Source of the DNA: Candidatus Dormiibacterota bacterium
GTDB taxonomy: Bacteria > Chloroflexota > Dormibacteria > Aeolococcales > Aeolococcaceae
DNA length: 45,564 nucleotides
Direction: 5' to 3'
Assembly (NCBI GenBank): GCA_036495095.1
Contig: DASXNK010000043.1
Location: 1 to 45,564, forward strand
Shown: piece by piece, positions 30,701 to 37,953 of the stretch
Layout of the letters: every line of letters starts with the position of its first letter
Position numbering within the stretch: position 1 is the stretch's first letter
Translations under genes and position numbers: made by a program
The notes under the pieces: model-generated
Told to the model about the DNA's origin: nothing
Databases searched by the model: none
The model's input: only the letters and a program-made list of their open reading frames with translations

Positions 30701-31715
30701 TGTACGAGGGGAGGGGCCGGCCGATCGTCACCGCGCGGTCGGGGCGAAGCTCGCACCAGGTGGCGGTGACGGTGGTCTCGGTGGGGCCGTAGGTGTTGAG
30801 CATCCGCCGCCCGGGGCGGCTCCAGCGCTGCACCAGGTCCCGCGGGCAGGCCTCGCCGCCGACGATCAGGGTGCGCAGCGAGGGCACCTCGCGGTCGAGG
30901 GTGGCGAGCAGCGTGGGCACGCAGCAGAGCACCGTCACCCCGCGCTCGACCAGGAGGTCGGCGAGCTGGGGGCCGAGCCGGCAGCCGTCGGTGGGCCCCG
31001 CCACCACCGTTGCGCCGGCCATCCACGCCGGCCACATCTCCTCGACGGAGAAGTCGAAGGCGATGGTCATCCCCTGGTACACGCGGTCCTGTGCGGTCAC
31101 GTCGTAGATCGGCGTGACCACATCGAGGAAGTCGCAGATGTTGCCGTGGCTGACCGCAACACCCTTGGGACGGCCGCTCGACCCGGAGGTGTAGATGATG
31201 TACGCGAGGCCATCGCGGCCGGCGTCGGCGTCCGGCCGGGTGGCGGGCACGCCGGCGAGGCAGGAGGGTTCGTCGAGCTCGAGCGCCGGGCAGGGCAGCG
31301 AGCCCGCCGCGGCGGCGGCGAGGGCGGCGCTGGTGAGCACCACCCGGAGGCCGGCATCGGTGGCGATGAAGGCGATCCGGTCGGCGGGGTGGCCCGGGTC
31401 GATGGGGACGAAGGTCGCCCCCGCCTTGAGCACGCCCAGCACCGCGGCGTAGGTCTCGAGCGAGCGCTGCAGGAGGATGCCGACCCGGTCGCCGGGGGCG
31501 ACCCCGAGGGCGATCAGCCGGTGGGCGACGCGGTTGCCCTGGCGGTCGAGCTCGCGGTACCGGGCCTGGCGGTCGCCACACTCCACGGCGACCGCGTCGG
31601 GCACGCGGTCGGAGGTGGTCTCGAAGTGGTGGTGGAGCCGTCCGACACGCCCCCGGACCGGGCTCGACGCCGCCCAGCCCAGGCGCGACGCAGACGTCGG
31701 ATCGGACACTGCCAT
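27729..31715 (-). CDS. Pls/PosA-type non-ribosomal peptide synthetase (A-T-membrane/LbH)
   Basis: A 1328-residue single-module synthetase. The adenylation domain covers about 25-510 (YTSGSSGRPKG 175-185, FDFSVEEMW near 221, NTYGPTETT near 307, YRTGDLGRL 392-400, A10 Lys near 504). The carrier domain follows with FFLDLGGHSL, phosphopantetheine Ser563. Next come a hydrophobic region near 635-690 and a long part with left-handed beta-helix hexapeptide-like repeats (LLGARIGHSCQIATER, LLGARIGRRSEVSTAAHID, LFGARVGRRVC) interleaved with further membrane segments. There is no condensation or thioesterase domain. This matches the terminal-domain architecture of poly-lysine synthetase-like Pls/PosA proteins. 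ATG 31715 has an AGGAAGGGGG tract upstream. The substrate is not determined. Confidence 0.9.
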   Translation of the reverse strand: MAVSDPTSASRLGWAASSPVRGRVGRLHHHFETTSDRVPDAVAVECGDRQARYRELDRQGNRVAHRLIALGVAPGDRVGILLQRSLETYAAVLGVLKAGATFVPIDPGHPADRIAFIATDAGLRVVLTSAALAAAAAGSLPCPALELDEPSCLAGVPATRPDADAGRDGLAYIIYTSGSSGRPKGVAVSHGNICDFLDVVTPIYDVTAQDRVYQGMTIAFDFSVEEMWPAWMAGATVVAGPTDGCRLGPQLADLLVERGVTVLCCVPTLLATLDREVPSLRTLIVGGEACPRDLVQRWSRPGRRMLNTYGPTETTVTATWCELRPDRAVTIGRPLPSYTVRLCDERLRPVPAGEPGEICIGGPGVAQGYVNRPELTAERFVADLTAPGSRMYRTGDLGRLSASGEIEFLGRLDAQVKIRGYRIELGEIEEVVREDEAVENVVVSALEVDGVATDLVAHVTLRRPSGEAELRGRLHDRLRRRLPAYMVPAFIEVLDRLPTLAGSKVARTQLPAPVSPRLGLRADQVVAPATPLEADLLAVWTEVFGHPDISVEADFFLDLGGHSLFAAMVVSRLRRRPESRSVGIGDLYERPTIRALADHLEALSTLAAVGPHDGAATGPRPAALRHRGGRVLAAGAVQLAGLYALVLILGAPAAWLLARSGGSLTASRLVLGALLLPLGFLVTALVLPVAGRWTVAARIRPGRHPLWGATHVRWWMFTRLLALAPLRLLAGSPLMAAYLRLLGARIGHSCQIATERIQTPWLTEIGDGASLGYGVDVMPAVVEDGWLLLDPVRVGAGAVVGTGSVLVGGAEMGPGSRLADQSLLARGQRLPDGQSWGGSPAVPSAEGDALLDAMAAAGHQGRRWSPALGAGFAAGVAVLGVLPFVMAMPGLLLVTLAMARRGLLAAIASTLVAGPVTALTACALVAAGRRLVLARTEPGIHPLCSALGLRKWFADRLMAMSLELSNTLYATLYAVPWLRLLGARIGRRSEVSTAAHIDPDLLTLGEESFVADFASVGAATFAHGAIALGRTELGRRCFVGNAAVVRSHTRLGDSSLIGVQSVAPARPVEAETSWLGSPAIFLPRRQPSEAFSEEVTYRPSAARVTARLAVEYFRITLPATLIALALLLAASVELRLARRGSAIELILATPVVALASGLGVTLLVVLLKWLLVGRYVPRVEPLWALFVRRSELVTGLYESVAVPALLGVLTGTPWIGPLLRLFGARVGRRVCLQTTYLTEFDLVRVGDDACVGASASLQTHLFEDRVMKMSTVTLGRASTVGARAVVLYDAQLADGAMLDPLSLAMKGESLPAGGRWRGIPAGPVHLPG

Positions 31716-31866
31716 CTTCGTCCGGAACCCCCTTCCTGACAATCGAGAGAATGCTCGTGGGACCGCTTGTCGGGCCATCGGCTACAACGCAGTCGGGGGG
31801 AGCTTCTTGCGCGCTGGCACTGGCCCGAGATGACAGTCCCGAATAGGCGATGAAGATGAGGTCAGG

Positions 31867-31887
31867 CTGACGTCGGTGTGGCGTCAG
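31867..31887. promoter_or_regulatory. Inverted repeat upstream of the NRPS gene
   Basis: CTGACG and CGTCAG, perfect 6-bp arms separated by 9 nt, in the 209-bp gap between the adaptor-protein stop and the NRPS start. A second, shorter dyad (GGATT/AATCC) lies next to it at 31887-31907. Possible operator or weak terminator; no convincing -35/-10 pair is seen. Confidence 0.35.
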
Positions 31888-31924
31888 GATTAACGGAATG
31901 ACAATCCCTGGTTAAGGTATCGCC

Positions 31925-34015
31925 TCAGCGGCCGACGGCGATCACCACCGTGTCGCCGGCCCGCAGGCCCGATGTGACCTCGGTGCGCGCCGGGTCGCCG
32001 GCACCGATCGTCACCGGCCGGGCCACCGTCCCGCCGCCCTCGCGGGGGACGAGGACGTAGATCGCCGAGCCGGAGGTGTGGATCGCGCTCGTGGGCACGG
32101 TGAGCACCCCGGAGACCTCCTGGACGACGATGCCCATCTGGGCGCTGGCGCCGGGATGGAGGTCGGGATGCTCGCCCCCGATGGCGGCGGTGACGGTGAA
32201 GGTGGCCACCCCGGCGTTGACCAGCGCGGCGGGCGCGATCCCGGTCACGGCGCCGACCACCTGCTCGCCGCCGCCCGCGGGGGTGACGTGGACGCGGTCA
32301 CCGGCGCGGATCAGCCGCAGCTGGGCGTCGCTCACCGGGCCACTGACCTGGTAGGCGGTGGGGGTGAGCAGGACGACGGCGTGGGTGAGGTTGGCGACGC
32401 CGTTGTTCCCCGCGGTGGGCCCGCTGCTCGCCGCGGTGGCCAGCAGCGCGCCGCCGCCGACCGACACGGTGCCGGTGCCCACGCCGGCCACGCTGCCGCT
32501 GCCGATCGCCTGGCCCGGGGCGACGTTCACCTGCTCGACGATACCGTCCACCGGGGCCACCAGCACCGCCGAGGCCACCGCGTCCTGGGCGGCGACCACC
32601 TGGGACTGGTCGGCCTGCACCTGTGCCTCGTCCATGGCCACCTGCTGGGGGATGGTCCCGTTCATCACGGCACTCAGCTGGGCCAGCGAGTTCTGCAGCT
32701 GGATGGTGGCGGTGGTGACCTGGGCCTGGGCCTGGTGGGTGCCCTGCACCGTCCGGGTCTGCGCCTGGACGACGGAGTTGGAGTTGGTCTGCTGCGCCGA
32801 CTGGAACGCGACCCGGGCGTTCTGGAGCTGGATCGTGGCGGCGGCGAGCTGCGCCTGGGCCTGGTCGACGCCGCTCTGCAGCTGGGCCTGGGCCTGGGCG
32901 ACCTGCGCCAGCCCCTGGCGGGTCGACCCCTGCAGCTGGACGGCGGCGCTGCGCAGCTGCACCTGCGCGGTGGCGAGCTGCTGCTCCGCCTGGCCGGCGT
33001 CGAGCTGCAGCCGGGCCTGCGCCTGCACCACCTGGCTCTGGGCGACGGCGGCGGCGCCCTCGTCCTTGACCAGGGTCTGCTGGTCGCCGTTGACCCGCTG
33101 CTGGTCGGAGGTGACCGCCTGGCGGTCGGCCTGGCACTGGGCGGTGGCCGGGGGATGGGCGCAGTCGGCGTTCTCGCGGCCCTGGTCCTGGTGGAGCTGG
33201 CCGAGGTCGGTGCCGAGGCCGTGCTGGTCGACCGCCACCAGGGCGGCGGCGGCGGCGAGCTGCACCTGCGCGGCCTGCACCGCGGCGCCGTCGAGGCGCT
33301 GGACGTCGCCGAGGTTGCGCTGGCCGGCGGTGACCGCCACCTGAGCCGTCGCCACCGCCGCCTGGCCCTGCGCCTGCGCCTGGGCGAAGGTCGCGGCGGC
33401 GAGGGCGACGGTCTCCTGGCCGGAGATCTGGACGTCGAAGAGGCTGCGCTGGTCGGCGGCGACGGTGGCCTCGTCGGCGCCGATCTGTCCCTGGGCCGCG
33501 GCGAGGGCGGTCTGCAGCGCGATCTGCGCCGCCTGCACCACCTCCTGGCCGAGCTGGGCGGTGTCGGAGAGGTTGACCTGGGCGGGCCCCAGCGCCCCCC
33601 GCGCCGACCCCACCGCCCCCTCGGCGGTCACCTCCCCGGTGTTGTTGGGCCCTCCCTCGTCCTGGCGGAGCCTCGCCTGGGCGGAGGCCAGCGCCGAGCG
33701 GGACTGGTCGAGCTGCGCCACCACCCCGGTGGTGTCGAGGGAGGCGAGGATGCCGCCCGCGGCCACGTGCTGCCCCGCCTGCACGGCGACGCTGGCGATA
33801 TGGCCGCCGGTGCCGAAGTCGAGGTCGGTCTCGCTCGCCGGCTGCAGCGTGCCGGTGACGTCCACGGTCTGGGTCACGGTGCCGCGCTGCACCTGGGCGG
33901 TGCGGAGGTTGGACGGGGCGGGCCCGCGGCGGGCGACGAGCACGCCGATGATGGCGACGACGAGCAGCAGCGCCGCCGGGATCATCCAGCGGCGCGGCCG
34001 CAGCCTGGCGGCCAT
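31925..34015 (-). CDS. Membrane-fusion (HlyD/MacA-like) adaptor with very long coiled-coil hairpin
   Basis: A periplasmic-adaptor-type protein of 696 residues with one N-terminal membrane helix (12-27). The lipoyl domain is split: the first half near 55-95 (GHIASVAVQAGQHVAAGGIL), the second near 483-505 (APVDGIVEQVNVAPGQAI), with beta-barrel and membrane-proximal regions after it (GDRVHVTPAGGGEQVVGAV). Between the halves lie about 380 residues of Ala/Gln-rich helix with repeated AQAQLQ-like units. Cys285 and Cys294 flank a Pro-Pro turn at its exact middle. The start is 34015 (AGGAAGGG 9 nt upstream); 34024 is possible. No ABC or RND partner is adjacent. Confidence 0.85.
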   Translation of the reverse strand: MAARLRPRRWMIPAALLLVVAIIGVLVARRGPAPSNLRTAQVQRGTVTQTVDVTGTLQPASETDLDFGTGGHIASVAVQAGQHVAAGGILASLDTTGVVAQLDQSRSALASAQARLRQDEGGPNNTGEVTAEGAVGSARGALGPAQVNLSDTAQLGQEVVQAAQIALQTALAAAQGQIGADEATVAADQRSLFDVQISGQETVALAAATFAQAQAQGQAAVATAQVAVTAGQRNLGDVQRLDGAAVQAAQVQLAAAAALVAVDQHGLGTDLGQLHQDQGRENADCAHPPATAQCQADRQAVTSDQQRVNGDQQTLVKDEGAAAVAQSQVVQAQARLQLDAGQAEQQLATAQVQLRSAAVQLQGSTRQGLAQVAQAQAQLQSGVDQAQAQLAAATIQLQNARVAFQSAQQTNSNSVVQAQTRTVQGTHQAQAQVTTATIQLQNSLAQLSAVMNGTIPQQVAMDEAQVQADQSQVVAAQDAVASAVLVAPVDGIVEQVNVAPGQAIGSGSVAGVGTGTVSVGGGALLATAASSGPTAGNNGVANLTHAVVLLTPTAYQVSGPVSDAQLRLIRAGDRVHVTPAGGGEQVVGAVTGIAPAALVNAGVATFTVTAAIGGEHPDLHPGASAQMGIVVQEVSGVLTVPTSAIHTSGSAIYVLVPREGGGTVARPVTIGAGDPARTEVTSGLRAGDTVVIAVGR

Positions 34016-34051
34016 CACATCCATCCCTTCCTGTGCACCCGCAGTGCCCAT

Positions 34052-34070
34052 GGCATGCCGACGGCATGCC
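34052..34070. promoter_or_regulatory. Tandem palindrome GGCATGCC-GAC-GGCATGCC in the adaptor leader
   Basis: The 8-bp palindrome GGCATGCC occurs twice, 3 bp apart, between the predicted transcription start (about 34081) and the Shine-Dalgarno of the adaptor gene. As DNA it suits a dimeric regulator; as RNA it could form an 8-bp stem. Confidence 0.5.
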
Positions 34071-34087
34071 CACTGTCCGAGCGGCGC

Positions 34088-34117
34088 ACCCTACTGTGTT
34101 CTGGCCGCCTCCGTCAA
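34088..34117 (-). promoter_or_regulatory. Promoter of the adaptor gene
   Basis: On the minus strand TTGACG (34117-34112), 18 nt, TAGGGT (34093-34088). It is the only such pair in the gap between ppk1 and the adaptor gene. Confidence 0.55.
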
Positions 34118-34137
34118 GTACAGGGGGCTCGCGGCGC

Positions 34138-34159
34138 CGCGTGAACCGCAGTTCACGCG
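34138..34159 (-). terminator. Hairpin spanning the ppk1 stop codon
   Basis: CGCGTGAAC and GTTCACGCG, a perfect 9-bp stem with a 4-nt loop, overlaps the TGA stop of ppk1 (34153-34155). No T-run follows. It may mark the end of the phn-ppk1 operon. Confidence 0.45.
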
Positions 34160-36285
34160 CCCGCCCGGCCGGTGCCGATGATCTCGATGACATGCTCCTC
34201 GGCGCCGCGGGCGAGCTCGGCGAGGACCTCGTGCGCGTTGATCCCGCGGCGGCGCGGGACCCGGTGCCACACCCCGTCGGCGTCGAGCTCCCAGGCGAGC
34301 TGGTCGTCGGCGAGGAGCACGTCCACGATGGTCGCGAGCCGAATCTGCAGCCGGGGGTCCAGCACCGGTGCCACCGCCTCGACGCGGTCGTCGAGGTTGC
34401 GGGCCATGATGTCCGCGGAGCCGATGTACCACTCCGCCCCGTCACCGCTGCCGAAACCGTAGATGCGCGAGTGCTCGAGCCAGCGGCCCACCAGCGAGCG
34501 CACCCGGATGTGCTCGGACATCCCCGGCACGCCGGGACGCAGCGAGCAGGTGCTGCGCACGATGAGCTCCACCTGCGCGCCCGCGGTCGAGGCCGCGTAG
34601 AGCGCCTCGATGATCTCCGGATCGACGACGTGGTTGGCCTTGATGACGATGCGGCCGCGGTTCCGCGCCTGGCGGCCGATCAGCTCCAGCAGGCCGGGGC
34701 GCAGCGTCCTCGGCGCCACCAGCAGCCGCCGGTAGCGTCGCTGCCGGCTGTACCCGGTGAGGTAGTTGAAGAGGTCGGTGACGTCGGCGCCGAGCTCGGG
34801 GTCGCAGCTGAACAGCCCCAGGTCCTCGTAGAGGCGGGCCGTCTGCGGGTTGTAGTTGCCGGTGCCGATGTGGCAGTAGCGGCGGATCGCGCCGCCCTCG
34901 CGACGCACCACCAGCGTGGTCTTGGCGTGGGTCTTCAGCCCCACCATGCCGTGGACCACATGCACCCCGGCGCGCTCCAGCACCCGCGCCCAGGCGATGT
35001 TCGCGGCCTCGTCGAAGCGGGCCTTCAGCTCCACCAGGGCGACCACCTGCTTGCCCGCCTCGGCGGCGCCGATCAGGGCGCGGACGATCGCGCTGTCGCC
35101 GTCGGAGGTGCGGTAGAGGGTCTGCTTGATGGCGAGCACGTCGGGGTCGCGCGACGCCTGCTCGATGAAGGCCTCGACCGAGGTGGCGAAGGACTCATAG
35201 GGGAGATGGACGAGCACGTCGCCGTCCCGGATCACCCGGAAGATGTCCGCCGGCCCGCCCTCGTCGTCACCGCGCAACCGGGGCTGGGTGACCGGCTCGT
35301 GGGGCGGGTCCTTCAGCTCCGGCCGGTCGATCCTGTACAGGCCCCAGAGGCCGCCGAGGTCGAGCGGCCCCTCCACCCGGTACACCTCGTCGGGCCCGAT
35401 CTCCAGCTCGCGGACGAGCAGCTCGAGCACCTCGCCGGACATCGTGGCGTCGACCTCCAGCCGCATCACCGTCGGCGAGTGGCGCCGCTTCTGGAGGATG
35501 TCCTCGACCGCGCTCATCACGTCCTCGCCGCGCTCGTCGGCGAGGAAGTCGGCGTTGCGGGTCACCCGGAAGGGGTGGGTGCCGAGCACCCGCATCCCCG
35601 GGAAGAGCCGGTCGAGGTGGGCGGCGATCACCTCCTCGAGGGGGACGAACCGCTCGTGGTCGGGGAGCACGATGAACCGCGGCAGCAGCGGGGGCACCTT
35701 GACCCGGGCGATCCGGGTCACCTCGCCGTCGGGGTCGGCGACCACCACGGCGAGGTTGAGCGACAGGCTGCTGATGTAGGGGAACGGATGCGCGGGGTCG
35801 ACCGCGAGCGGGGTGAGCACGGGGAAGACCTGCTCGTCGAAGACGGTGTCGAGGTGGCGCCGATCCTCGTCGTCGAGGGACGCGTGGGTGCTGTAGCGCA
35901 ACCCGACCTCCTGGAGGCACTCGGTGAGCGCCCCGAAGGCGCGGCCCTGCTCCTCGTAGAGGTCGAGCACCCGCCGGCGGATCAGCCCCAGCTGCTCGGC
36001 CGGGGTGAGACCGTCGGCCGAGCGGGTGCGCACCCCCGCGGCGCGCCGCGCATGGAGGCCGGCGACCCGTACCGCGAAGAACTCGTCGAGGTTGGTGCTG
36101 AAGATCGCCAGGTACTTGGCCCGCTCCAGGGGGCGCTGCTCCGGGTCCTGGGCAAGGGCGAGCACCCGGGCGTTGAACTCGAGCCAGCTGAGGTGCCGGT
36201 TGAGGAACCGCGAGCCGGAGGGCGCGGCGGGTCGCTGCTCGCCGTCGACGGCGGCGCCGGTGGTGGTCCCGGTCTCCGCGGTCAC
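34153..36285 (-). CDS. ppk1: Ppk1, polyphosphate kinase
   Basis: Reversibly polymerises the gamma-phosphate of ATP into polyphosphate. The 710 residues are normal length. The N-terminal domain begins FLNRHLSWLEFNARVLALA, then KYLAIFSTNLDEFFAVRVAG. The phospho-acceptor His is in VHGMVGLKTHAKTTLV, and the second active-site His in RYCHIGTGNYNPQTARLYED. LGLFSCDPELGADVTDLFNYL is typical PPK1. The GTG start overlaps the phoU stop (GTGA). It is the last gene of the phosphonate operon, so phosphate freed by C-P lyase could be stored as polyphosphate. Confidence 0.97.
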   Translation of the reverse strand: MTAETGTTTGAAVDGEQRPAAPSGSRFLNRHLSWLEFNARVLALAQDPEQRPLERAKYLAIFSTNLDEFFAVRVAGLHARRAAGVRTRSADGLTPAEQLGLIRRRVLDLYEEQGRAFGALTECLQEVGLRYSTHASLDDEDRRHLDTVFDEQVFPVLTPLAVDPAHPFPYISSLSLNLAVVVADPDGEVTRIARVKVPPLLPRFIVLPDHERFVPLEEVIAAHLDRLFPGMRVLGTHPFRVTRNADFLADERGEDVMSAVEDILQKRRHSPTVMRLEVDATMSGEVLELLVRELEIGPDEVYRVEGPLDLGGLWGLYRIDRPELKDPPHEPVTQPRLRGDDEGGPADIFRVIRDGDVLVHLPYESFATSVEAFIEQASRDPDVLAIKQTLYRTSDGDSAIVRALIGAAEAGKQVVALVELKARFDEAANIAWARVLERAGVHVVHGMVGLKTHAKTTLVVRREGGAIRRYCHIGTGNYNPQTARLYEDLGLFSCDPELGADVTDLFNYLTGYSRQRRYRRLLVAPRTLRPGLLELIGRQARNRGRIVIKANHVVDPEIIEALYAASTAGAQVELIVRSTCSLRPGVPGMSEHIRVRSLVGRWLEHSRIYGFGSGDGAEWYIGSADIMARNLDDRVEAVAPVLDPRLQIRLATIVDVLLADDQLAWELDADGVWHRVPRRRGINAHEVLAELARGAEEHVIEIIGTGRAGA

Positions 36286-36956
36286 CCCAGCTCCTCGACC
36301 AGGCCGGTCCGCAGGTACACGAGGTCCTCGCCGATGTTGGTGACCCGGTCGGCGATGCGCTCGAGGTGGTGTGCGATCAGGGTCAGGCGGGTGGCGCGGG
36401 CGGCGGCCTCCTCGCCCGCCGCGCAGGCGCGCACCTGCTCGTCGAAGAGCCGGCGGTAGATGCGGTCGACCCGGTCGTCGTGGGACGCGACGGTGCGGGC
36501 CTCCTCCACGTCACCGGCGATCACCGCGTCGAGCATGTCGCCGAGCTGGGTGCGGCACAGCTCGGCCATCCGGGAGAGGCCGGGAAGGCCACCCTCGGAG
36601 CGATCGTCGACGAGCTCGCGGGCGATCTTGGCGATGCTGGCGCAGTGGTCGCCCATCCGCTCCAGCTCCGCCGACATGTGCAGGTAGGCGAGCAGCCGGC
36701 GCAGGTCGCCGTTCACCGGCGCCTGGGTGAGGATGGTGGTCGTCGCCAGCTCGCGGAGCTGGAGCTGGAGCGCGTTGAGCTCGGCGTCGCCGGCGACCAC
36801 CTCGTCGCAGAGCGCGGCATCGTGCTCGACCAGCGCCGCGACCGCACGCGGGATGGCGCGCTCGACGAACTCGGCCATCCGCAGGGCCAGTTCCCGGACC
36901 GCGGCGAGGTCCCGGTCGAGGGCGCCGCGCATCGAGTGAGCGATCACGTCACTCAT
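36282..36956 (-). CDS. phoU: PhoU, phosphate signalling regulator
   Basis: A 224-residue cytosolic helical protein that modulates phosphate sensing through the Pst transporter and its sensor kinase. It has the two three-helix-bundle repeats of PhoU, with metal-binding ELERMGDHCASIAKIA in the first and HHLERIADRVTNIGEDLVYL in the second. ATG 36956 overlaps the GNAT stop (ATGA), and ppk1 starts in its own stop. No pst genes or PhoR/PhoB are in the window, so PhoU here is attached to the phosphonate operon. Confidence 0.95.
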   Translation of the reverse strand: MSDVIAHSMRGALDRDLAAVRELALRMAEFVERAIPRAVAALVEHDAALCDEVVAGDAELNALQLQLRELATTTILTQAPVNGDLRRLLAYLHMSAELERMGDHCASIAKIARELVDDRSEGGLPGLSRMAELCRTQLGDMLDAVIAGDVEEARTVASHDDRVDRIYRRLFDEQVRACAAGEEAAARATRLTLIAHHLERIADRVTNIGEDLVYLRTGLVEELG

Positions 36957-37438
36957 GGTGGCACCGGTGCACCGGCGATGCTCACCCCCGGGTTGCGAAC
37001 CGCGCGCCGGAAGCGCATCGCCGGCCGCCGCTGCTCGAAGCCCTCCCGGCGGTAGAAGCGGTGGGCGGCGGTGCGGAACGAGGACGAGTCGACCGCGATC
37101 TCGCTGCAGCCGAGCGCCGCCGCGGCCTCGTCGACGGCCGCCACCAGCGCCGCGCCGACACCGCCGCCGCGCCGTTCCGAGGCCACGCAGAGCGCCGCCA
37201 GCCAGCCCTGGCGGACGCCGTCCAGCATGTACGGACGGGCCTGCACCTCGGCGTAGCCGACGACGGCGCCGTCCTCCTCGGCCACCAGCATGCGCACCCC
37301 GGGGGTGCTCAGCGCCGCGTGGTAGACGGCGCCGACCGCGGGATTGCCGGTGGCGCCGTCGTGGCCGCCCATGGCGTCCACGAGCGCGGCGACCGCGGCG
37401 GCGTCCCCGCCGGTGGCGGGGCGGATGGTCAGAGCCAC
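36953..37438 (-). CDS. GNAT acetyltransferase in the phn operon (PhnO-like role possible)
   Basis: A 161-residue GNAT. RPATGGDAAAVAALVDAMGG is the N-terminal helix region, MLVAEEDGAVVGYAEVQ the central sheet, and ALCVASERRGGGVGAALVAAVDE the acetyl-CoA motif A, followed by AHRFYRREGFEQR. PhnO, an aminoalkylphosphonate N-acetyltransferase, is the same size and family and occurs in phn operons, so an equivalent role is the best guess. It is placed by context, not by a specific signature. The GTG overlaps the end of the HD gene by 10 nt; its stop overlaps the phoU ATG. Confidence 0.82.
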   Translation of the reverse strand: MALTIRPATGGDAAAVAALVDAMGGHDGATGNPAVGAVYHAALSTPGVRMLVAEEDGAVVGYAEVQARPYMLDGVRQGWLAALCVASERRGGGVGAALVAAVDEAAAALGCSEIAVDSSSFRTAAHRFYRREGFEQRRPAMRFRRAVRNPGVSIAGAPVPP

Positions 37439-37953
37439 AGGCGGGTGAGGCGGTCGAGCAGGTCGGCGGGCTGCGGGGTGGGGGCGCCGGGCACCTTGGC
37501 CCGGTCGTCCCAGCGGCGCAGCGAGAGCGCGTCGGCCGCCCAGGCATGGGCGGTGAAGCGGCCCAGGTCGGAGCCGGTGGCGGCCCCTCCCTGGTCGGTG
37601 AGCGAGCTCGTCGAGGCGACGCTGAGGGTGGCCGCGTAGGCCGGCTCGGTGGCCACCAGCACCCGCTTGGCGAGCACGTGGGCGCCCACCAGCCAGGCCA
37701 CCCGCGCGCCCAGGACCGCCGAGCAGAAGCGCGCCCCCGCGGCCTCGTGGGGAAGCCGCGGGCACTCCCCGGCGACCTCGGGCAGCCGGGCGATGTCGTG
37801 GAGCGCCGCGGCCACCACCAGGGCGTTGTCGGCGCCCGCGGCGATCGCCTGGCCGGCGGTCTGCATCGCGTGGGCGAGCTGGTCGACGGGCTCGCCCATC
37901 GGCGGCAGCGCCGCGAGCCGGAGGAGCAGCTCGCAGACGCCGGCGGGGGTCAC
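37429..37953 (-). CDS. Phosphonate-operon HD-domain protein (PhnZ / phn_HD-like)
   Basis: A 174-residue HD-domain protein. Its C-terminal half, VGAHVLAKRVLVATEPAY, SLTDQGG and LRRWDDRAKVPG, is the signature of the HD proteins found in phosphonate operons, the family of the diiron oxygenase PhnZ. Likely metal ligands are His28, His52, Asp53, His69, His92 and Asp149, matching PhnZ His34, His58, Asp59, His80, His104 and Asp161; Lys96 matches Lys108. The substrate-contact Tyr24 and His62 of PhnZ correspond to Pro18 and Arg56, so the reaction probably differs. PhnZ numbering is from memory. GTG overlaps the phnM stop (GTGA). Confidence 0.85.
   Translation of the reverse strand: MTPAGVCELLLRLAALPPMGEPVDQLAHAMQTAGQAIAAGADNALVVAAALHDIARLPEVAGECPRLPHEAAGARFCSAVLGARVAWLVGAHVLAKRVLVATEPAYAATLSVASTSSLTDQGGAATGSDLGRFTAHAWAADALSLRRWDDRAKVPGAPTPQPADLLDRLTRLWL

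Noticed and set aside
27741-31739. 1332-residue open frame on the plus strand
   Set aside because: Exact antisense of the NRPS gene, with His/Gln/Arg/Gly-rich composition typical of high-GC shadow frames.
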